60,184 nt of DNA from Cyanosarcina radialis HA8281-LM2 (GTDB lineage Bacteria > Cyanobacteriota > Cyanobacteriia > Cyanobacteriales > CCAP-1448), in NCBI GenBank assembly GCA_019359615.1, contig JAHHHA010000038.1, positions 1 to 60,184 of the forward strand, read 5' to 3'. Both the position numbers and the translations under genes were made by a program. The first letter of the stretch is position 1. Each line of letters begins with the position of its first letter. The notes below the pieces were generated by a model. It was not told the DNA's origin, did not search any database, and saw only the letters and a program-made list of their open reading frames with translations. Shown here one piece after another: positions 53,142-60,184 of this stretch.

Positions 53142-54089
53142 GTGCTAAGTCGTGTTGCTGATTCGATTTATTGGCTAAATCGCTACGTAGAACGAGCCGA
53201 AAACGTAGCTCGCTTTATTGATGTCAATTTAAATTTACTGTTAGATTCTCCTACTGGAGTCATCCAACAGTGGGAGCCTTTGGTGTTAACTACAGGGGAT
53301 CTACCGCTGTTCAAAGAACGCTATAGCGAAGTCACAGCTGAAAACGCGATCCAATTTTTGACATTCGATCGCCAATATCCCAACTCGATTATTTCTTGCT
53401 TGTTCGCTGCCCGCGAAAATGCCCGTTCCATCCGCGAAGTTATCTCTTCTGAGATGTGGGAGCAGGTTAATTCTTTTTACTTCATGGTGCAAGAAGCCGC
53501 CAAATCTAATTTTTTGTCTAATCTATCCGAATTTTTTGCCGAAGTGAAGATGGCAAGTCACCTATTTTCTGGTGTAATGGATGGGACGATGACTCACAAT
53601 GAGGGTTGGCACTTTGGCGAAATTGGCAGATTGTTAGAACGGGCCGATAAAACGGCGCGAATTTTAGATGTCAAATACTTTATTCTGTTGCCTTCGGTCA
53701 AAGATGTAGGTACTACCTTAGACGAATTGCAATGGATGGCTCTGCTCAAATCTGCTAGTGCTTACGAAATGTATCGCAAGCAAGGAGTCCATCGGATCGA
53801 TCCCACCGCTGTCGCCGAGTTTTTGATCCTCAATCGCGAATTTCCCCGTTCGATCCAATTTTGCATTTTACAGACAGAGCGATCGCTGCACGAAATTACT
53901 GGTACTCCTCTAGGCAGTTGGCGCAACCCAGTCGAACGCACTTTAGGGCGACTGCGATCGGAACTAGAATATTTAACAATTGAAGAAATCGTCCAAATAG
54001 GACTGCACGAATTTCTTGACAAGATTCAAAGTCAGATCAACGATGTGGGCGACAAGATCTTCAACACTTTTTTTGCTGTCAGTCATTAG
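53142..54089 (+). CDS. Alpha-E domain protein (DUF403)
   Basis: 315 residues from a GTG, all-helical. It begins MLSRVADSIYWLNRYVERAENVARFIDVNLNLLLD, the DUF403 (alpha-E) start, with RYxERAExxAR conserved. Also SIISCLFAARENARSIREVISSEMWEQVN and EGWHFGEIGRLLERADKTARILDVKY. The family always travels with the circularly permuted ATP-grasp protein and often a transglutaminase-like protease, so it is thought to be part of one complex or pathway. The clustered Glu/Arg pairs point to a metal or nucleotide site, but this is not established. Confidence 0.94.
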   Translation: MLSRVADSIYWLNRYVERAENVARFIDVNLNLLLDSPTGVIQQWEPLVLTTGDLPLFKERYSEVTAENAIQFLTFDRQYPNSIISCLFAARENARSIREVISSEMWEQVNSFYFMVQEAAKSNFLSNLSEFFAEVKMASHLFSGVMDGTMTHNEGWHFGEIGRLLERADKTARILDVKYFILLPSVKDVGTTLDELQWMALLKSASAYEMYRKQGVHRIDPTAVAEFLILNREFPRSIQFCILQTERSLHEITGTPLGSWRNPVERTLGRLRSELEYLTIEEIVQIGLHEFLDKIQSQINDVGDKIFNTFFAVSH

Positions 54090-54121
54090 TGGGGAAGGAC
54101 ATAAAAACAACCGTTTATCGT

Positions 54122-54769
54122 TTATTTGGTTGGTATAACTTCAAAATTAGAAATGTGGCTTTTTAAAGATACATATCTACCTTTCTCTAATAATTCCCAA
54201 AGTTCGCAGCCGATGGCAGCTTCTAGATAATTACCTTCGATATACAGCTTCACCAACTGAGCGTGAGATAACGGTTTCTTTAAATTCTCGACATCGGCAT
54301 TAGTTTCATAATCTAACAAGACCACAGTTTCAGTTTGAGCAAGCTGTTTTAATTGAGCGACTAATTCCCTCAAGCGATTTTCTAATACCCACCGATAAGT
54401 AGGTAGATAAATTAAAATTCTGGCGGCTAGATAACTCAAAAGTTGTTCCCCTTGAATTCCGGCTCTATGTCCCCAACATTTGCCATATTTGCGAACTGTA
54501 CGCTTGAGATTTTTCATGTTAGTTATTTGCATGGTCCCGAAGTTGATGTCCTCGCTTTCAAAAACCTTTAAGCCTTGCCAAATCCCTTCAACCGTCTGGC
54601 TGGTATAGCCAGGGGAAAAAGGAACGGGGATGCCACCATGAGGATAAAACGGGCTGAATTTCACCCAAGGTTCTTCTCCACAGGAGGTGACATCAATAAC
54701 AGTTGCACTAGGAAACTCTTGGTGAAGCTTCTCGATACTGCGGCGGCGACTTTGAACGATAATTGTCAT
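54122..54769 (-). CDS. Hypothetical protein (possibly DUF6939) inserted in the cluster
   Basis: 215 residues. It begins MTIIVQSRRRSIEKLHQEFPSATVIDVTSCGEEPWVKFSPFYPHGGIPVPFSPG. The second half is helical with a conserved-looking RKYGKCWGHRAGIQGEQLLSYLAARILIYLPTYRWVLE. I recall similar proteins under the label DUF6939, without a known function. It is on the opposite strand to the ATP-grasp cluster and divergent from the antitoxin gene, with 27 bases between the starts. Either part of an inserted cassette or an independent gene. Confidence 0.78.
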   Translation of the reverse strand: MTIIVQSRRRSIEKLHQEFPSATVIDVTSCGEEPWVKFSPFYPHGGIPVPFSPGYTSQTVEGIWQGLKVFESEDINFGTMQITNMKNLKRTVRKYGKCWGHRAGIQGEQLLSYLAARILIYLPTYRWVLENRLRELVAQLKQLAQTETVVLLDYETNADVENLKKPLSHAQLVKLYIEGNYLEAAIGCELWELLEKGRYVSLKSHISNFEVIPTK

Positions 54770-54796
54770 ATATAGTGTCTCAGAGTGGTTAATGAA

Positions 54797-55030
54797 ATGA
54801 AAGATATAAATGTGGAGGAGATCGATGTTCCACTAGCAGCGATCGTCGATGAGGCGATCGCTACTCAATCTGAAATTGTCATTACTCGGAATGGTGTAGC
54901 AGTGGCTCGGATCGTTCCTTGTCAAGTTTCTCACCTCAATCGACATTATCCATTGAGGGGAATGCCTATTACTATTGCTGCTGATTTTGACGAACCAATG
55001 CCCGAACTGTGGGAAGCATTGGGAGCATGA
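54797..55030 (+). CDS. Phd/YefM-type antitoxin
   Basis: 77 residues from the ATG at 54797 (a GTG at 54785 adds four). It begins MKDINVEEIDVPLAAIVDEAIATQSEIVITRNGVAVARIVP, the Phd/VapB-like N-terminal DNA-binding fold; the tail (GMPITIAADFDEPMPELWEAL) is the toxin-neutralising segment. Its last codon overlaps the toxin start as ATGA. Promoter autoregulation by such antitoxins is usual; the 27-base gap to the divergent gene would hold the operator. Confidence 0.9.
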   Translation: MKDINVEEIDVPLAAIVDEAIATQSEIVITRNGVAVARIVPCQVSHLNRHYPLRGMPITIAADFDEPMPELWEALGA

Positions 55031-55422
55031 TTTTACTCGACACCCATGTTTGGCTGTGGTTGCTTCACGAGCCAAGTCAACTATCTTCACCTGCACGAGT
55101 AGCTATCGATACAGAAGAACCCCAGAATGGCTTGTTGGTTTCAGCAATATCGGTTTGGGAAATTGCAGTTAAATCTAGTATGGGAAAATTAACCTTACCT
55201 TTGCCAATTTACGAGTGGTATCAATTAGCAAAAACTCATTCAGGGATTGAGATCGAACCACTATCTGCCTTAGATGCTATTGCTAGTACGCAGTTACCAG
55301 GTAATTTTCATAAAGATCCAGCAGATAGAATTTTAGTAGCGATCGCACGACGATATGGAGTTTGCTTGGTAACTTGTGATACCAAAATTTTGAACTATGC
55401 CCACGTCCAAACAATTTGGTAG
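55027..55422 (+). CDS. VapC-type PIN domain toxin (Sll0205-like)
   Basis: 131 residues from the ATG overlapping the antitoxin stop. PIN acidic residues are present: Asp5 in MILLDTHVWLWLL, Glu in VSAISVWEIAVKSSMGKL, Asp in DPADRILVAIARRYG, and the last acid in LVTCDTKILNY. This is the Sll0205-like subgroup, ribonucleases that cut specific RNAs when the antitoxin is lost. The pair (antitoxin first, 4-base overlap) is a type II toxin-antitoxin module. Confidence 0.94.
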   Translation: MILLDTHVWLWLLHEPSQLSSPARVAIDTEEPQNGLLVSAISVWEIAVKSSMGKLTLPLPIYEWYQLAKTHSGIEIEPLSALDAIASTQLPGNFHKDPADRILVAIARRYGVCLVTCDTKILNYAHVQTIW

Positions 55423-55526
55423 CGATCGTGGCGAAACTGTAATCAAAAGATCGAGTTATATAATAACTGAGAGCAACAATAAATAAAAACTTAACAAATT
55501 GCTGTCGCGCAATTGAATAATTTCTA

Positions 55527-56387
55527 ATGCAGTATCAAATCCTCCACACTACTAAATACAACTACAGCCAACCCGTGGCTCTCGAACCTCACATTATTAG
55601 GTTGCGACCTCGATCGGACAGTTGGCAAACTTTGCAGCATTTTGAATTGGATGTTTCTCCAGAACCCGTGAGTAAATCTCTAGTGATGGATTTAGACGGA
55701 AATGCGATCGCCAAAGTTTGGTTCGATCCAGAATTAACCGAGCATTTGCAGATCGAAGTGCGATCGCAGGTAGAAACTCACTGTCCTAATCCCTTTAACT
55801 ACCTGCTAGAACCTTGGGCATCAAAACTACCAATTGACTACCCTGCTTCCAAACGATTTCAACTCCAACCCTACTTAAGCGGACATCAAGGCGAATCGAT
55901 CGTTGCCCCCATAGCTGTTGAGTTGGCCGAAGAAATATCCCACGCAGTTGAAGGAAATACGGTAGCTTTCTTGACCAAACTCAACCAACACATCTATGAA
56001 ACCTGCGAGCAAGTAGTGCGAGAAACTGGCGATCCACAGCCACCGAGTATTACTTGGAAGCAAAAATCTGGTTCTTGTCGAGATGTCGCCGTGCTGTTTA
56101 TGGAAGTTTGTCGCGCCATGGGACTGGCCGCTAGATTTGTCAGCGGCTATCAAGAAGGCGATTTAGACAATCCCGAACGCCACCTTCATGCCTGGGCAGA
56201 AGTATATTTACCAGGTGGAGGCTGGCGCGGCTACGATCCCACCCACGGTTTGGCAGTTGCCGATCGCCATATTGCGGTTGCTGCTAGCCCCATCCCTAAA
56301 GGCGCTGCACCAGTTACAGGCGGGCTAAAAGGAAAAGCGCGATCGGAACTTACCTACGAGCTATCCATCAAAAGCGTGGAAGCTTAA
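55527..56387 (+). CDS. Transglutaminase-like protein with bacterial transglutaminase N-terminal domain
   Basis: 286 residues. It begins MQYQILHTTKYNYSQPVALEPHIIRLRPRSD, the transglutaminase N-terminal beta domain, and holds the papain-like core: Cys in QKSGSCRDVAVLFMEVCRAMGLAARFVSGY, His in HLHAWAEVYLPGGGWRGYDPTHG, and Asp in DPTHG. All three catalytic residues are present. This family accompanies the circularly permuted ATP-grasp and alpha-E genes, and may cleave or link the peptide they make. The antitoxin-toxin cassette separates it from them here; direction is the same. Confidence 0.95.
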   Translation: MQYQILHTTKYNYSQPVALEPHIIRLRPRSDSWQTLQHFELDVSPEPVSKSLVMDLDGNAIAKVWFDPELTEHLQIEVRSQVETHCPNPFNYLLEPWASKLPIDYPASKRFQLQPYLSGHQGESIVAPIAVELAEEISHAVEGNTVAFLTKLNQHIYETCEQVVRETGDPQPPSITWKQKSGSCRDVAVLFMEVCRAMGLAARFVSGYQEGDLDNPERHLHAWAEVYLPGGGWRGYDPTHGLAVADRHIAVAASPIPKGAAPVTGGLKGKARSELTYELSIKSVEA

Positions 56388-56415
56388 AGATCGCCCAATA
56401 ACTTTATTTAGCAAC

Positions 56416-56501
56416 GGAGAGGGTGGGATTTGAACCCACGTTAGGTTTGACCCTAAAACAGATTTCGAGTCTGCCGCATTCAACCACTCTGCCACCTCTC
56501 C
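56416..56501 (-). tRNA. trnS(cga): tRNA-Ser(CGA)
   Basis: The 86-base cloverleaf on the minus strand begins GGAGAGGTGGCAGAGTGG and ends ACCCTCTCC with a 7-bp acceptor. The anticodon arm is CAGA-CTCGAAA-TCTG, so the anticodon is CGA. A long variable arm (class II) and T-arm with GGTTCAAATCC are present. CCA is not encoded. It reads UCG serine codons. Confidence 0.97.
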
Positions 56502-56560
56502 TTGAGGTTTTGGTCTAACTGAATATTGTACCTGAGATTGCGAAACGACCGATCGCCCTT

Positions 56561-58873
56561 TTAAAGCAAACCAGCCCGATCGTCTGTCGATTCTAGCGTA
56601 GTTTCAAATCGATCGCCAGGAGTCCATTGAATCGCGCCATCGCGACCCGTCCAGTAGATCTTGGTATGCTTTTGCAAGTTTTGCCACGTCTCTGGATCGA
56701 CATTATTAGCAGCCGCGATCGCCACTTTAGGTCTGAGAACGTTTAGCAATTCTGGGACTAAAGCCTCTCCCGACCAACACAAAACATCAACTCGCGACAT
56801 TTCCTTAGCTATTTGCTTTTGCTCCTCTGGTTTAAAATTGCCCAATAGCAGCCAAGTTTGTTCCTCTATCCCCAGTTGCAGCAAAGATGGTTGAACTTTA
56901 ATTAACTCGATCGCTATCGAACCCAGAGCGACATTGGTTTTTGGCAACAAAGCTTGGTAATTCCCCTGCTTGGCTTTCACCGAAACAGCGATCGCCTGAT
57001 TGTCTGCTTTGAGTGCTGGGTCGGAACCAGGCAGATAAAGATTCCGAATCGGCAAACGCTTCAATAACTGCAACCAGCCGTTTTTTGCTTCCGGCCGAGA
57101 ATCGAGAGCTACTGCCCAATCAATTTGATTTGCTCCTTGCTGTTGCAAAAAAGGTAAAACTGTAAAACTAGCTGTATCGGCATCTCCACTATTAATTAAT
57201 AAAAATTTTCCTCGATCTTGGATCGCTACTACTGGGGCTTGGGGTGTAGCTAGCACCGTAGTTTGAAACAGCGTCGCCTGAGTTTGCCAAATCGGGACGG
57301 CGATCGAAGCTAATGCCAACAAAACAGCCAGCCACCACTTCTTCTGCCACCACTTGCTAATAGCAACTAAACCGATTAATCCATACAAAAACACCAGTTG
57401 CAGCAACGAAATCGTGCCCACAGCAACAGAGTTTCCTGGCAACCAAGAGAAAACCCGAACGATCGCGACCAGACAATGAGCGGGATAATACAGCAACCAA
57501 GCTAAAGCACTGCCCGCCACAGGCCAAATTAAAGCTGCCAAAGCACTAGCAAACCCCCCCAAACTAATAACCGCCAGAAAAGGATTAGCAATAATGTTGG
57601 CCGCTAGGCTATATGGCGCTACCAACCCAAAAACATAAAGTTGTAAAGGCAGCGTCCACAAAGAGGCCGCTAAAGGAACTGCAATTAAAGCCGCAATAAC
57701 CGGAGGCAGCCAGTCCAGACGCTTCATCAAAGGTGGAACCGTCACCAGCAATCCCAAAGTCGATAAAAAACTCAGTTGAAACCCCAAATCCCATATCCAT
57801 AAAGGATTTAACACCAGTAAAATCGTGGCTGCTAGCAGCAGCAATCCCAGCGGTTTTTGTTTGCGACTAGCTGCCAAAGCCACTAATGCCCCAAACCCCA
57901 TAAATGAGGCTCGCATCACCGAAGGTTGAACCCCGGTTAAACCCACAAACATTACTAACGCCAAAGTTCCCAACAACAACTTTCCTTTAGTTGAAAACCG
58001 CTCAGTTAGTACCAGCAGAACCGACAAAATCAAAGAAACTTGTAAGCCAGAAGCCGCCAAAGCGTGAGCCAAACCAACTTGAATAAACTGTCCTTGAAGA
58101 TCTCCAGGCAAATCTACTGCCTTACTTCCCATGACGATCGAACTGACAAGCTGCCCTTCGGGACTCCCCAACCAATCTATCTGAGAACGAACAATGCGCG
58201 ATCGCCACTGCCACCAACCCCAACCAGGCGCTTTTTGTTCCTCCACAGCGATCTGATGCCCGCTCAAACCAGCGAATACCCCTTCCCGCGCTAGATAAGC
58301 AGAAAAATCAAATCCCCCAGGATTGAGAGCGGGTTTTGGTTTGTACAATTTACCAGTAACGGCGATCGCTTCTCCAGGATATAAACCCGTAGTTTGCAAT
58401 AACGGCGCGGTGACGTACAACTTCCCCGTCACTATTTGAGAGTTAGCATCCGTCGGCTGGTTATTACTGCCGTGAACTTGATTCAATCGATCGGCTTGCA
58501 ACCAGAACTGCGCTCTCGGAGTATCTCTAGAAGACAATCGCTGCGATCGCGTCAACCTCGGCACGCTAGCGACTTTCCCCTCAACGGTCATTATTTGTTC
58601 TTGGAGTTGAGCCTCAGCCGCTGGCACAAACTTACTAATGTCATTAATTGCTGGTTGCGGTATGCGCAATTGCAGATACAAAGGTGCCAAAAATCCCACT
58701 AAAATCGCTGCCAACCACAATCTCAGCTTCGGGCCCGTGCGCCAAAATCGCAGCAAGACGATCGCTGCCACAACCCCCAATCCCAACAGCACCAGCCTGC
58801 CCCAATCGGTCGCGCCAAACAGCAAACCAAGAATATACGCCAAACTTAAAATTGCGCCACCAGCCGGTGTCAT
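56561..58873 (-). CDS. comEC: ComEC/Rec2-type DNA uptake channel with degenerate beta-lactamase domain
   Basis: 770 residues from the ATG at 58873, with GGGAGG six bases upstream. N-terminal DUF4131 domain (membrane helices plus an OB-like soluble part, about 1-210), then the Competence domain with about eight helices (about 230-500: VGLAHALAASGLQVSLILSVLL, GLTGVQPSVMRASFMGFGALV). The C-terminal soluble part (from about 560) aligns with the metallo-beta-lactamase domain (VAIQDRGKFLLINSGDADTASFTVLPFLQQQGANQIDWAVALDS). Where ComEC normally has THPHADH, it reads LDSRPEAKNGW, so metal binding is lost. It should still be the inner-membrane channel for transforming single-stranded DNA. Confidence 0.93.
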   Translation of the reverse strand: MTPAGGAILSLAYILGLLFGATDWGRLVLLGLGVVAAIVLLRFWRTGPKLRLWLAAILVGFLAPLYLQLRIPQPAINDISKFVPAAEAQLQEQIMTVEGKVASVPRLTRSQRLSSRDTPRAQFWLQADRLNQVHGSNNQPTDANSQIVTGKLYVTAPLLQTTGLYPGEAIAVTGKLYKPKPALNPGGFDFSAYLAREGVFAGLSGHQIAVEEQKAPGWGWWQWRSRIVRSQIDWLGSPEGQLVSSIVMGSKAVDLPGDLQGQFIQVGLAHALAASGLQVSLILSVLLVLTERFSTKGKLLLGTLALVMFVGLTGVQPSVMRASFMGFGALVALAASRKQKPLGLLLLAATILLVLNPLWIWDLGFQLSFLSTLGLLVTVPPLMKRLDWLPPVIAALIAVPLAASLWTLPLQLYVFGLVAPYSLAANIIANPFLAVISLGGFASALAALIWPVAGSALAWLLYYPAHCLVAIVRVFSWLPGNSVAVGTISLLQLVFLYGLIGLVAISKWWQKKWWLAVLLALASIAVPIWQTQATLFQTTVLATPQAPVVAIQDRGKFLLINSGDADTASFTVLPFLQQQGANQIDWAVALDSRPEAKNGWLQLLKRLPIRNLYLPGSDPALKADNQAIAVSVKAKQGNYQALLPKTNVALGSIAIELIKVQPSLLQLGIEEQTWLLLGNFKPEEQKQIAKEMSRVDVLCWSGEALVPELLNVLRPKVAIAAANNVDPETWQNLQKHTKIYWTGRDGAIQWTPGDRFETTLESTDDRAGLL

Positions 58874-58904
58874 GAAATCCTCCCACCCACTGTTAACCAG
58901 AATA

Positions 58905-59035
58905 CAGTTGTAGAGACGCGAGATCTCGCGTCTCCAGTAGTGCAACACACCTCAAAGATTGCAATAGCTGTAGGTTGGGTTGACGGCAGGAAACCCAACA
59001 AACCCTAGAATTTAACCTCATAAATCCCGAAACAT
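58905..59035. repeat. Palindrome and dispersed repeat
   Basis: GAGACGCGAGA-TCTCGCGTCTC is a perfect 22-bp palindrome (58913-58934). GCAATAGCTGTAGGTTGGGTTG and CGGCAGGAAACCCAAC (58961-58998) is the inverse of the 35935-36010 repeat. Located between glyQ and comEC. Confidence 0.85.
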
Positions 59036-59938
59036 TTAGGCAGCACGATGCAACAGCGGAAATCCTAACGCCTCTCTTTGTTCTAAATAAAGCTGGGCAA
59101 CCTTACGCGCCAAATGGCGAATTCTAGCAATATAGCGGGTTCGTTCCGTAACCGAAATTACTCCTCTAGCATCTAACAAATTAAACGTGTGAGAACACTT
59201 CAACACGTAATCCAGGGCAGGCAAAACCAAAGCGCGATCGCACAATTGCTGTGCCTCTTGCTCGTACAAACCAAACAACGTCAACAACATCTCTGGATTC
59301 GATGCCTGAAAGTTATAAGTACACTCCTCAATCTCTCCTTGCAGGTGAACGTCACCATAGGTAATGTCATCTGTCCACTGAATCTTAGTAATTGCCTCTA
59401 CCTCTTGGAGGTACATCGTCAGTCGTTCCAATCCATAAGTCATCTCGATCGACACCGGACGGCAATCAATCCCTCCGCACTGTTGGAAGTAAGTAAACTG
59501 GGTAATTTCCATCCCATCCAACCACACCTCCCAACCAGTACCCCAAGCCCCCACCGTCGCATCTTCCCAGTTGTCCTCCACAAACCGAATATCGTGGTCT
59601 TCGGGGTGAATGCCTAGCGCTCTCAAAGAATCCAAATAAATCTCTTGGATGTTATCCGGCGAAGGTTTAATCAAAACTTGGTACTGATAGTAATATTGGA
59701 ACCGATTGGGGTTTTCACCATAGCGCCCATCTGTCGGGCGACGGCAAGGTTCGACATAAGCAACAGCCCAAGGTTCCGGACCGAGCGCTCTTAAAAACGT
59801 ATGGGGATTCTTGGTTCCTGCCCCTTTCTCAATGTCATAAGGCTGGGCAATTAAACAACCCCGTTGACCACCAGATCTCTTAGCCAGAGACTCGCCCCAA
59901 AATTGATGCAAGGTAGCAATGACCGACTGAAAATTCAC
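59036..59938 (-). CDS. glyQ: Glycyl-tRNA synthetase alpha subunit
   Basis: 300 residues from a GTG, with GGAAATGGGG upstream, close to the 290-300 of the family. Class II core: [81 protein letters not shown] (motifs 1-2) and [17 protein letters not shown] (motif 3). The alpha subunit makes the aminoacyl-adenylate and works with the beta subunit (glyS), which is not in the window, as is usual for cyanobacteria. Confidence 0.97.
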   Translation of the reverse strand: MNFQSVIATLHQFWGESLAKRSGGQRGCLIAQPYDIEKGAGTKNPHTFLRALGPEPWAVAYVEPCRRPTDGRYGENPNRFQYYYQYQVLIKPSPDNIQEIYLDSLRALGIHPEDHDIRFVEDNWEDATVGAWGTGWEVWLDGMEITQFTYFQQCGGIDCRPVSIEMTYGLERLTMYLQEVEAITKIQWTDDITYGDVHLQGEIEECTYNFQASNPEMLLTLFGLYEQEAQQLCDRALVLPALDYVLKCSHTFNLLDARGVISVTERTRYIARIRHLARKVAQLYLEQREALGFPLLHRAA

Positions 59939-60039
59939 AACCCCATTTCCTTTAGCGCACGATCGTCATCAACCATTGTGACGCAAATGCAGCCTCCATC
60001 AGCGATCGCGACCACCAAGAAAATTTTTCCAACTTAGGG

Positions 60040-60068
60040 TTGACACTTAGGGGCAGAGTTGATACATT
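60040..60068 (+). promoter_or_regulatory. Strong sigma-70 promoter, probably of an rRNA operon beyond the window
   Basis: TTGACA (60040-60045), a 17-base spacer and TACATT (60063-60068) form a near-consensus promoter. The leader that follows (about 60075-60184) has no coding frame and includes CCTCGACAACTAAACAAG and TTTGAAAGCC, a texture I recall from leaders before cyanobacterial 16S rRNA. The assignment to an rRNA operon is inference; the gene itself is outside the window. Confidence 0.5.
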
Positions 60069-60184
60069 GGTAAATGCGCTGCAAAACGAGCAGAGCACCG
60101 CACCTCGACAACTAAACAAGTTTGAAAGCCAAAGATATCAATCTTTAACCTCGTCAAAACAATAACACAAAGCAAGTAAACAGA

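Overview
The window is chromosomal DNA from a cyanobacterium, most likely a filamentous one. It has petG for the cytochrome b6f complex, a cytM-like cytochrome, a high-light-inducible chlorophyll-binding protein behind an HLR1 site, a phytochrome, a PixJ-like cyanobacteriochrome receptor and a cyanobacterial-type PEP carboxylase. The HIP1 octamer GCGATCGC is frequent throughout. Intergenic spaces are packed with short tandem repeats and dispersed palindromic repeats.

Layout. 1-5.4 kb: the tail of a TnpB gene with an IS605-type end, a universal stress protein, the ribosome-assembly GTPase YlqF/RbgA, an FHA-domain class A penicillin-binding protein, and a secreted glycine-rich protein. 5.4-16.3 kb: a phytochrome whose phospho-acceptor His is replaced by Ser, its upstream partner, an outer-membrane barrel, TypA/BipA, an MscS channel, secreted and hypothetical proteins, and a LuxR-type regulator. 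16.4-27.1 kb: bolA-grxD, a sensor kinase, a three-GAF methyl-accepting photoreceptor, a CheA-like protein without an ATPase domain, fdhD and rsmD. 27.1-37.7 kb: petG, cytM, hli, dxr, a cyclic-nucleotide-binding protein, a hydrolase, a methyltransferase, a response regulator, a membrane pair possibly for metal handling, and an LD-carboxypeptidase. 37.7-51.2 kb: ppc, a diguanylate cyclase, three pseudopilin genes in one operon, an esterase, a DUF2156 protein and a complete two-component pair. 51.5-60.2 kb: a circularly permuted ATP-grasp / alpha-E / transglutaminase cluster split by a toxin-antitoxin cassette, tRNA-Ser(CGA), comEC, glyQ, and at the edge a strong promoter that may serve an rRNA operon.

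Three themes stand out. First, several signalling proteins keep their architecture but lack the catalytic residue: the phytochrome (H to S), the CheA-like Hpt domain (H to N, no ATPase domain), and the third GAF domain of the photoreceptor (chromophore Cys to Glu). ComEC has likewise lost its metal-binding motif. Second, repeats have entered genes: a 69-bp segment flanked by 9-bp direct repeats sits in frame in ppc, and the ends of at least four proteins are encoded by repeat sequence. A G-rich 8-bp tandem repeat able to form G-quadruplexes lies next to several start codons. Third, the ATP-grasp / alpha-E / transglutaminase set is a widespread peptide-ligase-like system whose product I do not know to have been characterised, and here it is interrupted by a VapC-type cassette.

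All functions are read from motifs and remembered family features. No database search was possible.
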